From CAMDWQ01 sp964497635 (GTDB taxonomy: Bacteria; Omnitrophota; Gorgyraeia; 2-02-FULL-51-18): a stretch of 31,136 bases of DNA. The translations under genes and the position numbers were made by a program. Positions within the stretch are counted from its first letter, which is position 1. Each line of letters starts with the position of its first letter. Positions 8,819 through 15,738 of the stretch are shown here, in pieces. The notes under the pieces are model-generated. The model did not search any database, had not been told where the DNA came from, and saw nothing but the letters and a program-made list of their open reading frames with translations. The stretch lies in contig CAZCDB010000012.1 of NCBI GenBank assembly GCA_964497635.1, positions 1-31,136 on the forward strand, written 5' to 3'.

Positions 8819-9794
8819 TATTCATCGTATTCTTTTTGTGCGAACAGACCGCATCGGGGATACTCTGATGAATATTCCCGCTTTGCATCTTTTACGTCAG
8901 ACCTATCCAAAGTGTTGGCTGACACTTTTGTGTGATGAGGCGGTCGCACCCCTTTTTCAAAATCACCCCGATCTGGATGAGGTTTTAACAGTTCATGCCG
9001 GAGAGCTAAACAAAAGTTTCACCGCCCAAATCTCTCTTTTTAAGAAAATCAAAAAAGCTTCTTTCGATCTGGCGGTGATTTCAAATCCTAGTAAGCTTTT
9101 TCATGGGATTACTTTTTTGGCGGGGATTGGTCACCGCGTGGGATATGCCAGGAAGTGGGGGTTTTTGCTCAACCACACGGTCTTGGATCAAAAAGATTTT
9201 GGGGCGCGCCATGAAATCGAGGCCAATCTTGATTTGGTTCGGCAGGTTTCTAGTGTTTCCTGGGATGGAGCGATGCCTTTTTCTGTGGAGGATGCGGCCA
9301 AGAAAAAGGTTCAGAAGTTTTTGGAGTCGGGCGGAGCAGGAGAAGGGGTGGTCGCACTTCACGTGGGGACGACGCATCCAGGAAAGCGCTGGGGTGCTGA
9401 ATGTTTTGCGGATCTTGCTCGTCAGATTTCAAGCCAGAAGAAATTAAAAGTTGCTTTGGTGGGGGGTCCCGAGGAGGCAGAGACCGCCAGACAGATTGCC
9501 GATCAAGCACGGTCACCCCTGGTTGATGTTGTAGGGAAGCTGACATTGCCAGAGCTAGCCGCTTTTTTATCAATGGAAAGCGTCAAAGCGCTTGTCAGTG
9601 CTGATAGCGGACCCGCTCACATCGCTTGGATGCAAGGAAAGCCGGCGGTCATTTTTTATGCCAAAAATGTCCAGGGGTCAGACCCTGTTCGCTGGGGCCC
9701 ACGAGATGGACGAAGCGTGGTGATTCATAAAAATATGAGCGAGATTACCGTTAGCGAAGCCTATCAAGCGCTCCAGAAAGTACTCTGCCGATGA
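8790..9794 (+). CDS. Glycosyltransferase family 9 (heptosyltransferase-like)
   Basis: A 334-residue GT9 protein. ILFVRTDRIGDTLMNIPAL gives the N-terminal fold with the conserved Asp after GxGD-like spacing. The donor half has ALHVGTTHPGKRW, where the Lys-Arg-Trp follows the phosphate loop, and SADSGPAHIAWMQGKPAVIFY. I chose the ATG at 8790 (29-bp overlap with the ligase gene). A GTG at 8772 is a possible earlier start. This copy lacks the C-terminal Cys-rich tail of the copies at 1796, 9791 and 12403. It probably transfers a heptose or a related sugar to the core, judging by family only. Confidence 0.85.
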   Translation: MTPKTSALPNIHRILFVRTDRIGDTLMNIPALHLLRQTYPKCWLTLLCDEAVAPLFQNHPDLDEVLTVHAGELNKSFTAQISLFKKIKKASFDLAVISNPSKLFHGITFLAGIGHRVGYARKWGFLLNHTVLDQKDFGARHEIEANLDLVRQVSSVSWDGAMPFSVEDAAKKKVQKFLESGGAGEGVVALHVGTTHPGKRWGAECFADLARQISSQKKLKVALVGGPEEAETARQIADQARSPLVDVVGKLTLPELAAFLSMESVKALVSADSGPAHIAWMQGKPAVIFYAKNVQGSDPVRWGPRDGRSVVIHKNMSEITVSEAYQALQKVLCR

Positions 9795-10840
9795 AACGAT
9801 TTCTTATCGCCAATCCATTTGGTCTGGGTGATGCCTTGTTTTCTTTGGCCTCCGCGGAGAAAATTCGCCAGGAGCATCCGGAGGCTTTCATCGGATTTAT
9901 TGGTAACGAGAGGACCGAGGAGCTTCTAAGGCTTTGTCCGATACTGGACCGTGTTTATGTTTTTAACCGTGATTTTCTAAAAGAGGCTTGGAAAAAATCC
10001 CCCCTTTCTTTTTTTGGCGAAGTCAGAAAGCTGACGGATACGATCGCCAAAGACAAGTACGAGGTTTTGATTGATTTCTCGCTGGGGAGAGAATTTTCAC
10101 TTGTTGCTGGAATTCTTGGAATTCGGCAAAGAGTGGGCTTTGATTATCGGGGGCGGGGCATTTTTTTAACTCATAAAAAAAAGATCAAAGGCTACACCGT
10201 GCTTCCGGTGGCCCAGGAGCAGCTAAATTGTTTGCGCCAATTCGAGGTGATTCAAAACGTTTCTATGCCCAGCGTGATGCCTTGGCGCTTACCGGAGACT
10301 TCTGTGCTCTTGAAGGGCTCTGATCCTTTTTTGGCGGTTGCGCCGGGGGGCGGGAAAAGCTGGGGGAAAGACGCGACTTATAAGCAGTGGGATGGGGAAA
10401 AATTTATTGAAGTTTTAAATCATTTGAGCAAACAAAATATTTTTAAGCGTGTCGTATTTTTGGGGGATGAGGGTGAGCGAGAGCTTTTGGAAAAAGTTCA
10501 AAAGGGGGTCTTGGGTTTTGAGAGCCACCTTTTGATCGGCGAGCCTCTGGCGACCGTGGGCGCTGTTCTAAAACAAGCGCAACTTCTTTTGTGTAATGAC
10601 GGCGGTCTTTTGCATTTTGCCAACGCGCTCGGGACAAAAACAGTGTCTATTTTTGGGCCGGTGGATGAAAAAGTGTATGGGCCTTATGGGGGGCAAGCGC
10701 CGAGGCGTATTTTGACGGCTCCGACGCCTTGCAGACCCTGTTATCAAAACTTTCATTTCCCGCCATGCGCCTATGAGCGTCGTTGTTTGACGGAGATTTC
10801 AGCGCATAAAGTCATTGAGGCGATCCAAGAAATCCTATAA
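9791..10840 (+). CDS. Glycosyltransferase family 9 (heptosyltransferase-like)
   Basis: A 349-residue GT9 protein. FLIANPFGLGDALFSL is the first strand and glycine loop. The donor site has VAPGGGKSWGKD and LCNDGGLLHFANALGTKTVSIFGP. The tail PTPCRPCYQNFHFPPC resembles the CxxC...C tail of WaaF/WaaC-like enzymes. The first strand is followed by a long helix typical of the family. The ATG overlaps the upstream stop by 4 bp (ATGA). This gene ends the tightly overlapping run that begins at or before position 1; an 11-bp gap with a promoter-like sequence comes next. The acceptor and exact donor are not known. Confidence 0.86.
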   Translation: MKRFLIANPFGLGDALFSLASAEKIRQEHPEAFIGFIGNERTEELLRLCPILDRVYVFNRDFLKEAWKKSPLSFFGEVRKLTDTIAKDKYEVLIDFSLGREFSLVAGILGIRQRVGFDYRGRGIFLTHKKKIKGYTVLPVAQEQLNCLRQFEVIQNVSMPSVMPWRLPETSVLLKGSDPFLAVAPGGGKSWGKDATYKQWDGEKFIEVLNHLSKQNIFKRVVFLGDEGERELLEKVQKGVLGFESHLLIGEPLATVGAVLKQAQLLLCNDGGLLHFANALGTKTVSIFGPVDEKVYGPYGGQAPRRILTAPTPCRPCYQNFHFPPCAYERRCLTEISAHKVIEAIQEIL

Positions 10841-10843
10841 AAT
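10815..10843 (+). promoter_or_regulatory. Putative sigma70-like promoter before the WaaE-like pair
   Basis: A TTGAGG hexamer (10815-10820), a 17-nt spacer and TAAAAT (10838-10843, inside TATAAAAT) lie in the end of the previous gene and the gap. The ATG at 10852 is 8 nt downstream of the -10, with no purine-rich ribosome site before it, so a transcript would have almost no leader. The assignment rests on consensus similarity only. Confidence 0.4.
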
Positions 10844-10851
10844 AACCGGCT

Positions 10852-11625
10852 ATGAACAAAGTTCCCGTTTCCGTCGTCATTATTGCCAAAAATGAAGCCA
10901 GTCGCATTGCGGATTGCCTTCGCAGTGTTGAGTGGGCGGATGATATTGTGGTGTTGGATGATTATTCAACCGATAACACGGTTGAGATTTGTAAGCAGTT
11001 TACCCCTCGGGTGTATCAGCGACACATGGATATTGAGGGAAAACACCGCAATTATTCCTATGATCTGGCTAAGCACGACTGGATTTTGAGCCTGGACGCC
11101 GATGAGCGCGTCACCCCGGAGCTCCAGCGTGAAATCACAGATCTTTTAAAGACAGGACCCACCTGCAACGGCTATACCATTCCCCGAAAAAATTTCTTGG
11201 GCAATGTTTGGGTGCGCTATGGCGGGATGTATCCTTCAGCGCAGCTGAGATTTTTTAGAAAAGATAAGTTTAGGTACGACGAGCTAGCCGAGGTGCATCC
11301 CCAAGCATATATGCCCGATCCCCGGGGCGCTTTGAAGTCAGACGTAATTCATTTTACTTATCGTAACTTCACCGACGCAATCGCCAAGATGGACCGACAA
11401 ACGGATCTTGAGGCGCGCAAATGGTTCCGAGAAAAAAGAAAAGTGGGTATTTTCTCTACGATGAGAAAGACAGTTGATCGTTTTTGGCGAGCCTACTTTT
11501 CAAAACAAGGCCATAAGGATGGCGTTATCGGACTCTTTCTTGCTGTTAATTCCGGCATGTATCAATTTTTATCCTACGCCAAATATTGGGAACTGAAAAA
11601 AAATGCCACACAAGCTAAATCCTAG
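10852..11625 (+). CDS. Glycosyltransferase family 2, WaaE/KdtX-like
   Basis: A 257-residue GT-A enzyme of the lipopolysaccharide core type. VSVVIIAKNEASRIADCLRS begins the fold. VVLDDYSTDNT is the first acidic motif and LSLDADERVTPEL is the metal-binding region. The C-terminal part (FRKDKFRY, then FTYRNFTDAIAKMDRQTDLEA) matches the tail layout of WaaE/KdtX relatives, which add a glucose or similar sugar to core heptose. It starts after an 11-bp gap and has no clear Shine-Dalgarno sequence. The next gene is a diverged tandem paralogue that overlaps it by 23 bp. Confidence 0.88.
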   Translation: MNKVPVSVVIIAKNEASRIADCLRSVEWADDIVVLDDYSTDNTVEICKQFTPRVYQRHMDIEGKHRNYSYDLAKHDWILSLDADERVTPELQREITDLLKTGPTCNGYTIPRKNFLGNVWVRYGGMYPSAQLRFFRKDKFRYDELAEVHPQAYMPDPRGALKSDVIHFTYRNFTDAIAKMDRQTDLEARKWFREKRKVGIFSTMRKTVDRFWRAYFSKQGHKDGVIGLFLAVNSGMYQFLSYAKYWELKKNATQAKS

Positions 11626-12403
11626 AGAAACCATCAGTGCTGTTATTATGACCAAGGATTGTGAGGATTTGGTCGAGGGAACACTTCAAAGCGTTGCCGA
11701 TTGGGTGGATGAGATTGTGGTGATTGATGGGTTTAGCAAAGATCGTACGGTGGAGATCTGTCAAAAATACGGAGCCAAGGTCCATCAAAACCGCTGGGAC
11801 GGCTACCGGTTTTGCACTGAAAGAAATCTGGGCAATGAAAAGGCAACCTCCGACTGGTGTTTTCATGTGGATCCGGATGAGAGGGCCACACCTCAATTTC
11901 GAGACGCGGTGAAGAAAATTTTGACTCAAGGGACCGATTGCAATGCTTTTGAATTCCGGAAGAAAAATTTTTTCTTGGGGCATTGGATGCGCCGCGGAGG
12001 TTGGTATCACTACAGCCTTCATTTATTTCGTCGAGGCAAAGCCACTTACGAGGGCGTTATTCACGAATCCCTCAAGGTGGAGGGAAAGGTGGGAAAGCTT
12101 GAAGCGCCGGTGGAGCATTACCCATTTACTTCGATCAGCCAGTTTATCCAGCGCCACAACGGCTACTCGACCCGTGAAGCTCAAGCCGAAAAAGAAAAAG
12201 AGGGGAAGCTTCCCGAGACTCGCGTCCAATATGAGCTTAAAAAAAAGCCGCTGAAGCGTTTTGTAAAGTTTTATTTCCGAAAAGGCGCTTTTTTGGAAGG
12301 AGCCCACGGATTTATTTTTTCGACTCTCTTTGCCTGGGTCCATTTCATTAATTGGGCCAAATATTGGGAGCTTCAAAACTCTCCCCAGACATCTCAAGCC
12401 TGA
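11603..12403 (+). CDS. Glycosyltransferase family 2, WaaE/KdtX-like (tandem paralogue)
   Basis: A 266-residue protein with the same layout as its upstream neighbour: AVIMTKDCEDLVEGTLQSV, VVIDGFSKDRTVEIC and HVDPDERATPQF. It differs at the active site, with D-G-F-S in place of D-D-Y-S and D-P-D in place of D-A-D, so the metal-binding pair is kept in spacing but the sugar specificity may differ. The C-terminal region (FRRGKATYEGVIHESL, then QFIQRHNGYSTREA) is typical of the family. Both copies end with a shared Tyr-Trp-Glu-Leu tail. Tandem duplication and divergence is the simplest explanation. Confidence 0.87.
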   Translation: MPHKLNPRETISAVIMTKDCEDLVEGTLQSVADWVDEIVVIDGFSKDRTVEICQKYGAKVHQNRWDGYRFCTERNLGNEKATSDWCFHVDPDERATPQFRDAVKKILTQGTDCNAFEFRKKNFFLGHWMRRGGWYHYSLHLFRRGKATYEGVIHESLKVEGKVGKLEAPVEHYPFTSISQFIQRHNGYSTREAQAEKEKEGKLPETRVQYELKKKPLKRFVKFYFRKGAFLEGAHGFIFSTLFAWVHFINWAKYWELQNSPQTSQA

Positions 12404-13431
12404 TGAAAATTCTTTTGATCAAGTTGGGGGCGTTGGGAGATGTTCTCCGAACAACCCCACTTTTGACCGCGCTTAAGAAAAAATTCCCCTCCTCAACAAT
12501 TACCTGGATTGTGGACACGGCTCATGCGGATATTCTTGAAGGCAATCCGCTGATTGATCAGCTCCGGTCGTTTGACTCCACCACTTGCTCAACGCTTCAA
12601 AAGGAGGTCTATGACTGGGCCATCAATCTAGATAAGGAAAAAGAGGCTCTGGATTGTCTGGAAGCTGCTCAAGCTCCTAAAAAATCTGGGTTTGGGCGTG
12701 ATGCGCACGGTCAGCTGGCAGCCACAGACTCTTTAAGTGCTTATGCGTACCGGTTGGGAATTGATGATGAGCTTAAATTTCGTCTTAATCAAAAAACTTA
12801 TCAGCAGATCAGTTTTGAGCAAGTAGGTCTCTTATTTCAAAAAGAAGACTATCTTTTTAGTTTGGATTCAAAAAGTAGGTTGGAAAGTGACCGACACCTA
12901 AAATCTCTTGGGGCGGACCCAGAAAATCGTGGTCGGTTGTGGGTAGGACTTAATACCGGCAGTGGCGCGCGCTTTGCCGGAAAAAAACTTCCGATCAACA
13001 CCTATGCGGAGTTGGCACGTCTTTTTCATCGTCAGCTAAATGCGACGGTCCTTCTATTGGGCGGGAAAGACGAGATCGAAAGAAACCAAAAGATCCAAGC
13101 CCTGGCTCCCGAAGCGGTTTTAAATACAGGGAGTCACTCGATCCGCCATTTTGCGGCGATGGTGAGTCGGTGTGATCTGGTTGTTTCAGGGGACACGACG
13201 GCTATGCACATTGCCATCGCAATGAAAGTGCCTGTGGTGGCCTACTTTGCCTCCACCTGCGCGTCTGAGATCGAGTTGTACGGCCGCGGAGCCAAAGTGG
13301 TTTCGGGTATTTCCTGTGCACCTTGTTATAAAAAAATATGTCCCATTGATGAACAGTGCATGAAAGAGATGACTGCTGAAGAAATCTTTGTCGCGGCACA
13401 AAAATATCTTCAAGAAAAACAGGCCCTATGA
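12403..13431 (+). CDS. Glycosyltransferase family 9 (WaaF-like)
   Basis: A 342-residue GT9 enzyme, the fourth in the window. The start MKILLIKLGALGDVLRTTP is the canonical heptosyltransferase N terminus; the ATG overlaps the upstream stop by one base (TGATG). GLNTGSGARFAGKKLP and VSGDTTAMHIAIAMKVPVVAYF are the donor-side blocks. The tail CAPCYKKICPIDEQCMKEM has the Cys-rich motif found in heptosyltransferase II-like proteins. It probably adds heptose from ADP-heptose to the inner core. Its direct downstream neighbour, GmhB, makes part of that donor, which supports the role. Confidence 0.88.
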   Translation: MKILLIKLGALGDVLRTTPLLTALKKKFPSSTITWIVDTAHADILEGNPLIDQLRSFDSTTCSTLQKEVYDWAINLDKEKEALDCLEAAQAPKKSGFGRDAHGQLAATDSLSAYAYRLGIDDELKFRLNQKTYQQISFEQVGLLFQKEDYLFSLDSKSRLESDRHLKSLGADPENRGRLWVGLNTGSGARFAGKKLPINTYAELARLFHRQLNATVLLLGGKDEIERNQKIQALAPEAVLNTGSHSIRHFAAMVSRCDLVVSGDTTAMHIAIAMKVPVVAYFASTCASEIELYGRGAKVVSGISCAPCYKKICPIDEQCMKEMTAEEIFVAAQKYLQEKQAL

Positions 13432-13973
13432 AACTGGTTTTTTTAGATCGGGATGGCGTTATCAATCGCTTTCCTGGAAAAGGGCTTTATGTGACGCATC
13501 GCCGGGATTTTTCATTTTTACCGGGGGCTTTGGAAGCTCTTAAGGAGCTCTGGGAAGCAGGGTGCCGGGTGGTGGTGGTTTCCAATCAAGGGTGTGTTTC
13601 GCGTGGTTTGATCACCCGGGAAGAGCTTACGCAGATGACCCTGCAAATGACGTCTGAAGTCCAGAAGCATGGCGGCAAAATTGACCGGGTGATGTACTGC
13701 CTTCACCAGCAGTCGGACCGGTGTGATTGCAAAAAACCGCAGACCAAACTCTTTTTGGAAGCATTGTCTGAAACACCGGTAGAGATGAACCAGGTTTATT
13801 TTGTGGGGGATTCTGCCGAAGATATCCAGGCAGCTAATGCTTTGGGCTGTGTGGGAATTCTGGCATTATCCGGTAGAACCCAAAAAGAAGATTTGGCAGA
13901 TTTTCCCGCCAAGCCCGATGTGATTAAAAGTGATTTAAAGGAAGCAGTCGAGTGGATTCTTCAAAGAAAATAA
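13428..13973 (+). CDS. gmhB: D-glycero-D-manno-heptose 1,7-bisphosphate 7-phosphatase
   Basis: A 181-residue HAD-superfamily enzyme that removes the 7-phosphate in the ADP-heptose pathway. The nucleophile loop FLDRDGVIN has D7 and the acid D9. VVVSNQG is HAD motif II. The zinc-binding set of GmhB is complete: C91, H93, C99 and C101 in a C-x-H...C-x-C-K-K-P pattern. FVGDSAEDIQAA is motif III/IV. The length matches stand-alone GmhB. The ATG overlaps the upstream GT9 stop. GmhA and the nucleotidyltransferase of the same pathway are about 15 kb downstream. Confidence 0.94.
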   Translation: MKLVFLDRDGVINRFPGKGLYVTHRRDFSFLPGALEALKELWEAGCRVVVVSNQGCVSRGLITREELTQMTLQMTSEVQKHGGKIDRVMYCLHQQSDRCDCKKPQTKLFLEALSETPVEMNQVYFVGDSAEDIQAANALGCVGILALSGRTQKEDLADFPAKPDVIKSDLKEAVEWILQRK

Positions 13974-15070
13974 TTTTGTTTTACGCTTCGGCGGGACACG
14001 GCCATGAAAAAGCCGCTCGTGCTACGCAGGAAGCTGTCCAAGCGCTTTATCCCCAGGCCCAGACGAAGCTGGTGGATGTGATCGCGCTCATGCCACCGTT
14101 TTTTGGAGAAGTTTATCGGCAGACCTATCTTTTGCAAATTAAATATGTGCCGTGGCTGTGGGGTATTTTTTATTATTCTTTTGATATGCCTTGGATTTAT
14201 TTTTTTGTACGGCACATCCGTCGTGCGATGAACGCGATGAACTCGGGAGTGCTTAAGAAGTTAATTCTCACAGAAAAACCGGACGTCATTTTTACCACTC
14301 ATTTTTTTGCAACGGAGGTGGTGAGTCATCTGAAGAAAAAAGGGCTTACACAAGCGCGCTTGGTGACGGTTGTGACGGATTATATCGCGCATAACGTGTG
14401 GGTGGGATCCGGTGTAGACGCTTACGCCGTGGGACTTGAAGAGACCAAGCAGGACCTTCTCAGGCGGGGGGTTTTGGCGGACAAAATTCATGTGACGGGA
14501 ATTCCTGTGGAGAAAAAGTTTTTTGCGCCTGTTTTAAAAGAAGCGGTTTTAAAAAATTTAAGTTTGGAGCCTTCGATCTTTACCGTTCTTGTCACCAGTG
14601 GCGGTATTGGGATGGGAAGTGTTGAGCCTTTAATCCAGCGCCTTTTTAGCAGCAAAATCTCTCTTCAGGTAATTTTAGTCTGCGGTTCTAACCGAGCTTT
14701 TTTTGAGAGGGCTCAAGGATTTCAAAAATCCTGCCCGGGTCTTCGGGTGCTGGGATTTGTCAATAATATGAATGAATTGATGGAGATTGCCAATGTTGTT
14801 GTGGGGAAGGCGGGGGGCCTTACGATCACCGAAAGTTTCTTGAAAAACAAACCCCTGATTCTTTTGGGATCCATTCCGGGGCAGGAAGCACGCAATGTGG
14901 TTTGTGTGAAGGCACATGGTGCGGGCCTTGAAGCGCGTAGCGTTGATGAAGCAGCCCAAATCATTTTGAATTTAAGCCAGTCACCAGATCGTGTAGAGGC
15001 ATTAAAGTGTGGCGCAATGTCCATGGCGTCTCCCGAGGCTGCGCCAGCGATTGCTCGGTTGGCTAGATGA
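13952..15070 (+). CDS. MGDG synthase-like glycosyltransferase (GT28)
   Basis: A 372-residue GT-B enzyme starting at GTG 13952, 22 bp inside gmhB. The opening, ILFYASAGHGHEKAARA, with a Gly-His-Gly-His loop, is the signature of monogalactosyldiacylglycerol synthases and diglucosyldiacylglycerol synthase (UgtP). A conserved VVTDYIAHNVWVG segment follows. The C-terminal domain has VLVTSGGIGMGS and the UDP-binding GKAGGLTITESFLKNKP region. Relatives add glucose or galactose to diacylglycerol. In a diderm LPS cluster the product could be a glycolipid or a modified lipid A precursor. The substrate is unknown. Confidence 0.86.
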   Translation: MDSSKKIILFYASAGHGHEKAARATQEAVQALYPQAQTKLVDVIALMPPFFGEVYRQTYLLQIKYVPWLWGIFYYSFDMPWIYFFVRHIRRAMNAMNSGVLKKLILTEKPDVIFTTHFFATEVVSHLKKKGLTQARLVTVVTDYIAHNVWVGSGVDAYAVGLEETKQDLLRRGVLADKIHVTGIPVEKKFFAPVLKEAVLKNLSLEPSIFTVLVTSGGIGMGSVEPLIQRLFSSKISLQVILVCGSNRAFFERAQGFQKSCPGLRVLGFVNNMNELMEIANVVVGKAGGLTITESFLKNKPLILLGSIPGQEARNVVCVKAHGAGLEARSVDEAAQIILNLSQSPDRVEALKCGAMSMASPEAAPAIARLAR

Positions 15071-15738
15071 TGAGAGAAGATTCACCTTTCTTAGCGTTGA
15101 AACAGTATCTTGAAGTCGAAAAAAGCTTTGGCATTGATGCCCTTTCTAGGTTTGGGGAGACACTCAAAGAAAATTTGGGTAAAAAAGAAGCGCTGGCTCT
15201 CCTGCAAGATAAGTATAAAAATTGTCAGGATTGTCAGCTCGCCCATGGCCGAACCCAGGTCGTTTTTGGAATGGGAAACCCTCAGGCGCGCTTGATGTTT
15301 ATCGGTGAAGCGCCTGGTTTTGATGAGGACAAGCAGGGGCTGCCTTTTGTCGGGGCGGCCGGACAGCTTTTGACCAAGATTATTGAAGCGATGAAGTTGA
15401 AGAGGGAAGAGGTTTATATTGCCAACTGTCTCAAGTGTCGACCCCCCAACAACCGTAATCCCTTTCCGGAAGAAATCGCCAGCTGCCAGCCAATTCTTTT
15501 AAAGCAGATTCAAATTATCCAGCCACAAATTATTTGCGCGCTGGGGAAGTTTGCCGCGCAAACGCTTTTAGCAACGGAGGAGCCCATCAGTCGTCTTCGG
15601 GGACGTTTTCATGACTTTCATGGGATCAAGCTCATGCCGACGTTTCATCCGGCCTACTTACTTAGGAATCCTGAAGATAAAAAATTGGTTTGGCAGGACA
15701 TGCAGCAAATTATGCAGGTGTTGGGGATTAAATCTTAA
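15067..15738 (+). CDS. Uracil-DNA glycosylase, family 4 (4Fe-4S)
   Basis: A 223-residue DNA repair enzyme that removes uracil from DNA. Its iron-sulfur ligands are visible: C53 and C56 in NCQDCQLA, then the Cys of LKCRPPNNRNPF and a Cys about 17 residues later (ASCQP). Motif 1 is IGEAPGFDEDKQGLPFVG, the loop of family 4 enzymes, and motif 3 is FHPAYLLRNP. The first 45 residues are an N-terminal extension that is helical and charged. The ATG at 15067 overlaps the upstream stop by 4 bp; another ATG at 15070 is adjacent. It sits with priA, forming a DNA maintenance pair. Confidence 0.92.
   Translation: MMREDSPFLALKQYLEVEKSFGIDALSRFGETLKENLGKKEALALLQDKYKNCQDCQLAHGRTQVVFGMGNPQARLMFIGEAPGFDEDKQGLPFVGAAGQLLTKIIEAMKLKREEVYIANCLKCRPPNNRNPFPEEIASCQPILLKQIQIIQPQIICALGKFAAQTLLATEEPISRLRGRFHDFHGIKLMPTFHPAYLLRNPEDKKLVWQDMQQIMQVLGIKS

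Noticed and set aside
12352..12402. Earlier in-frame start for the WaaF-like gene.
   Set aside because: ATG 12403 gives the canonical MKILLIKLGALGD start and the TGATG junction.
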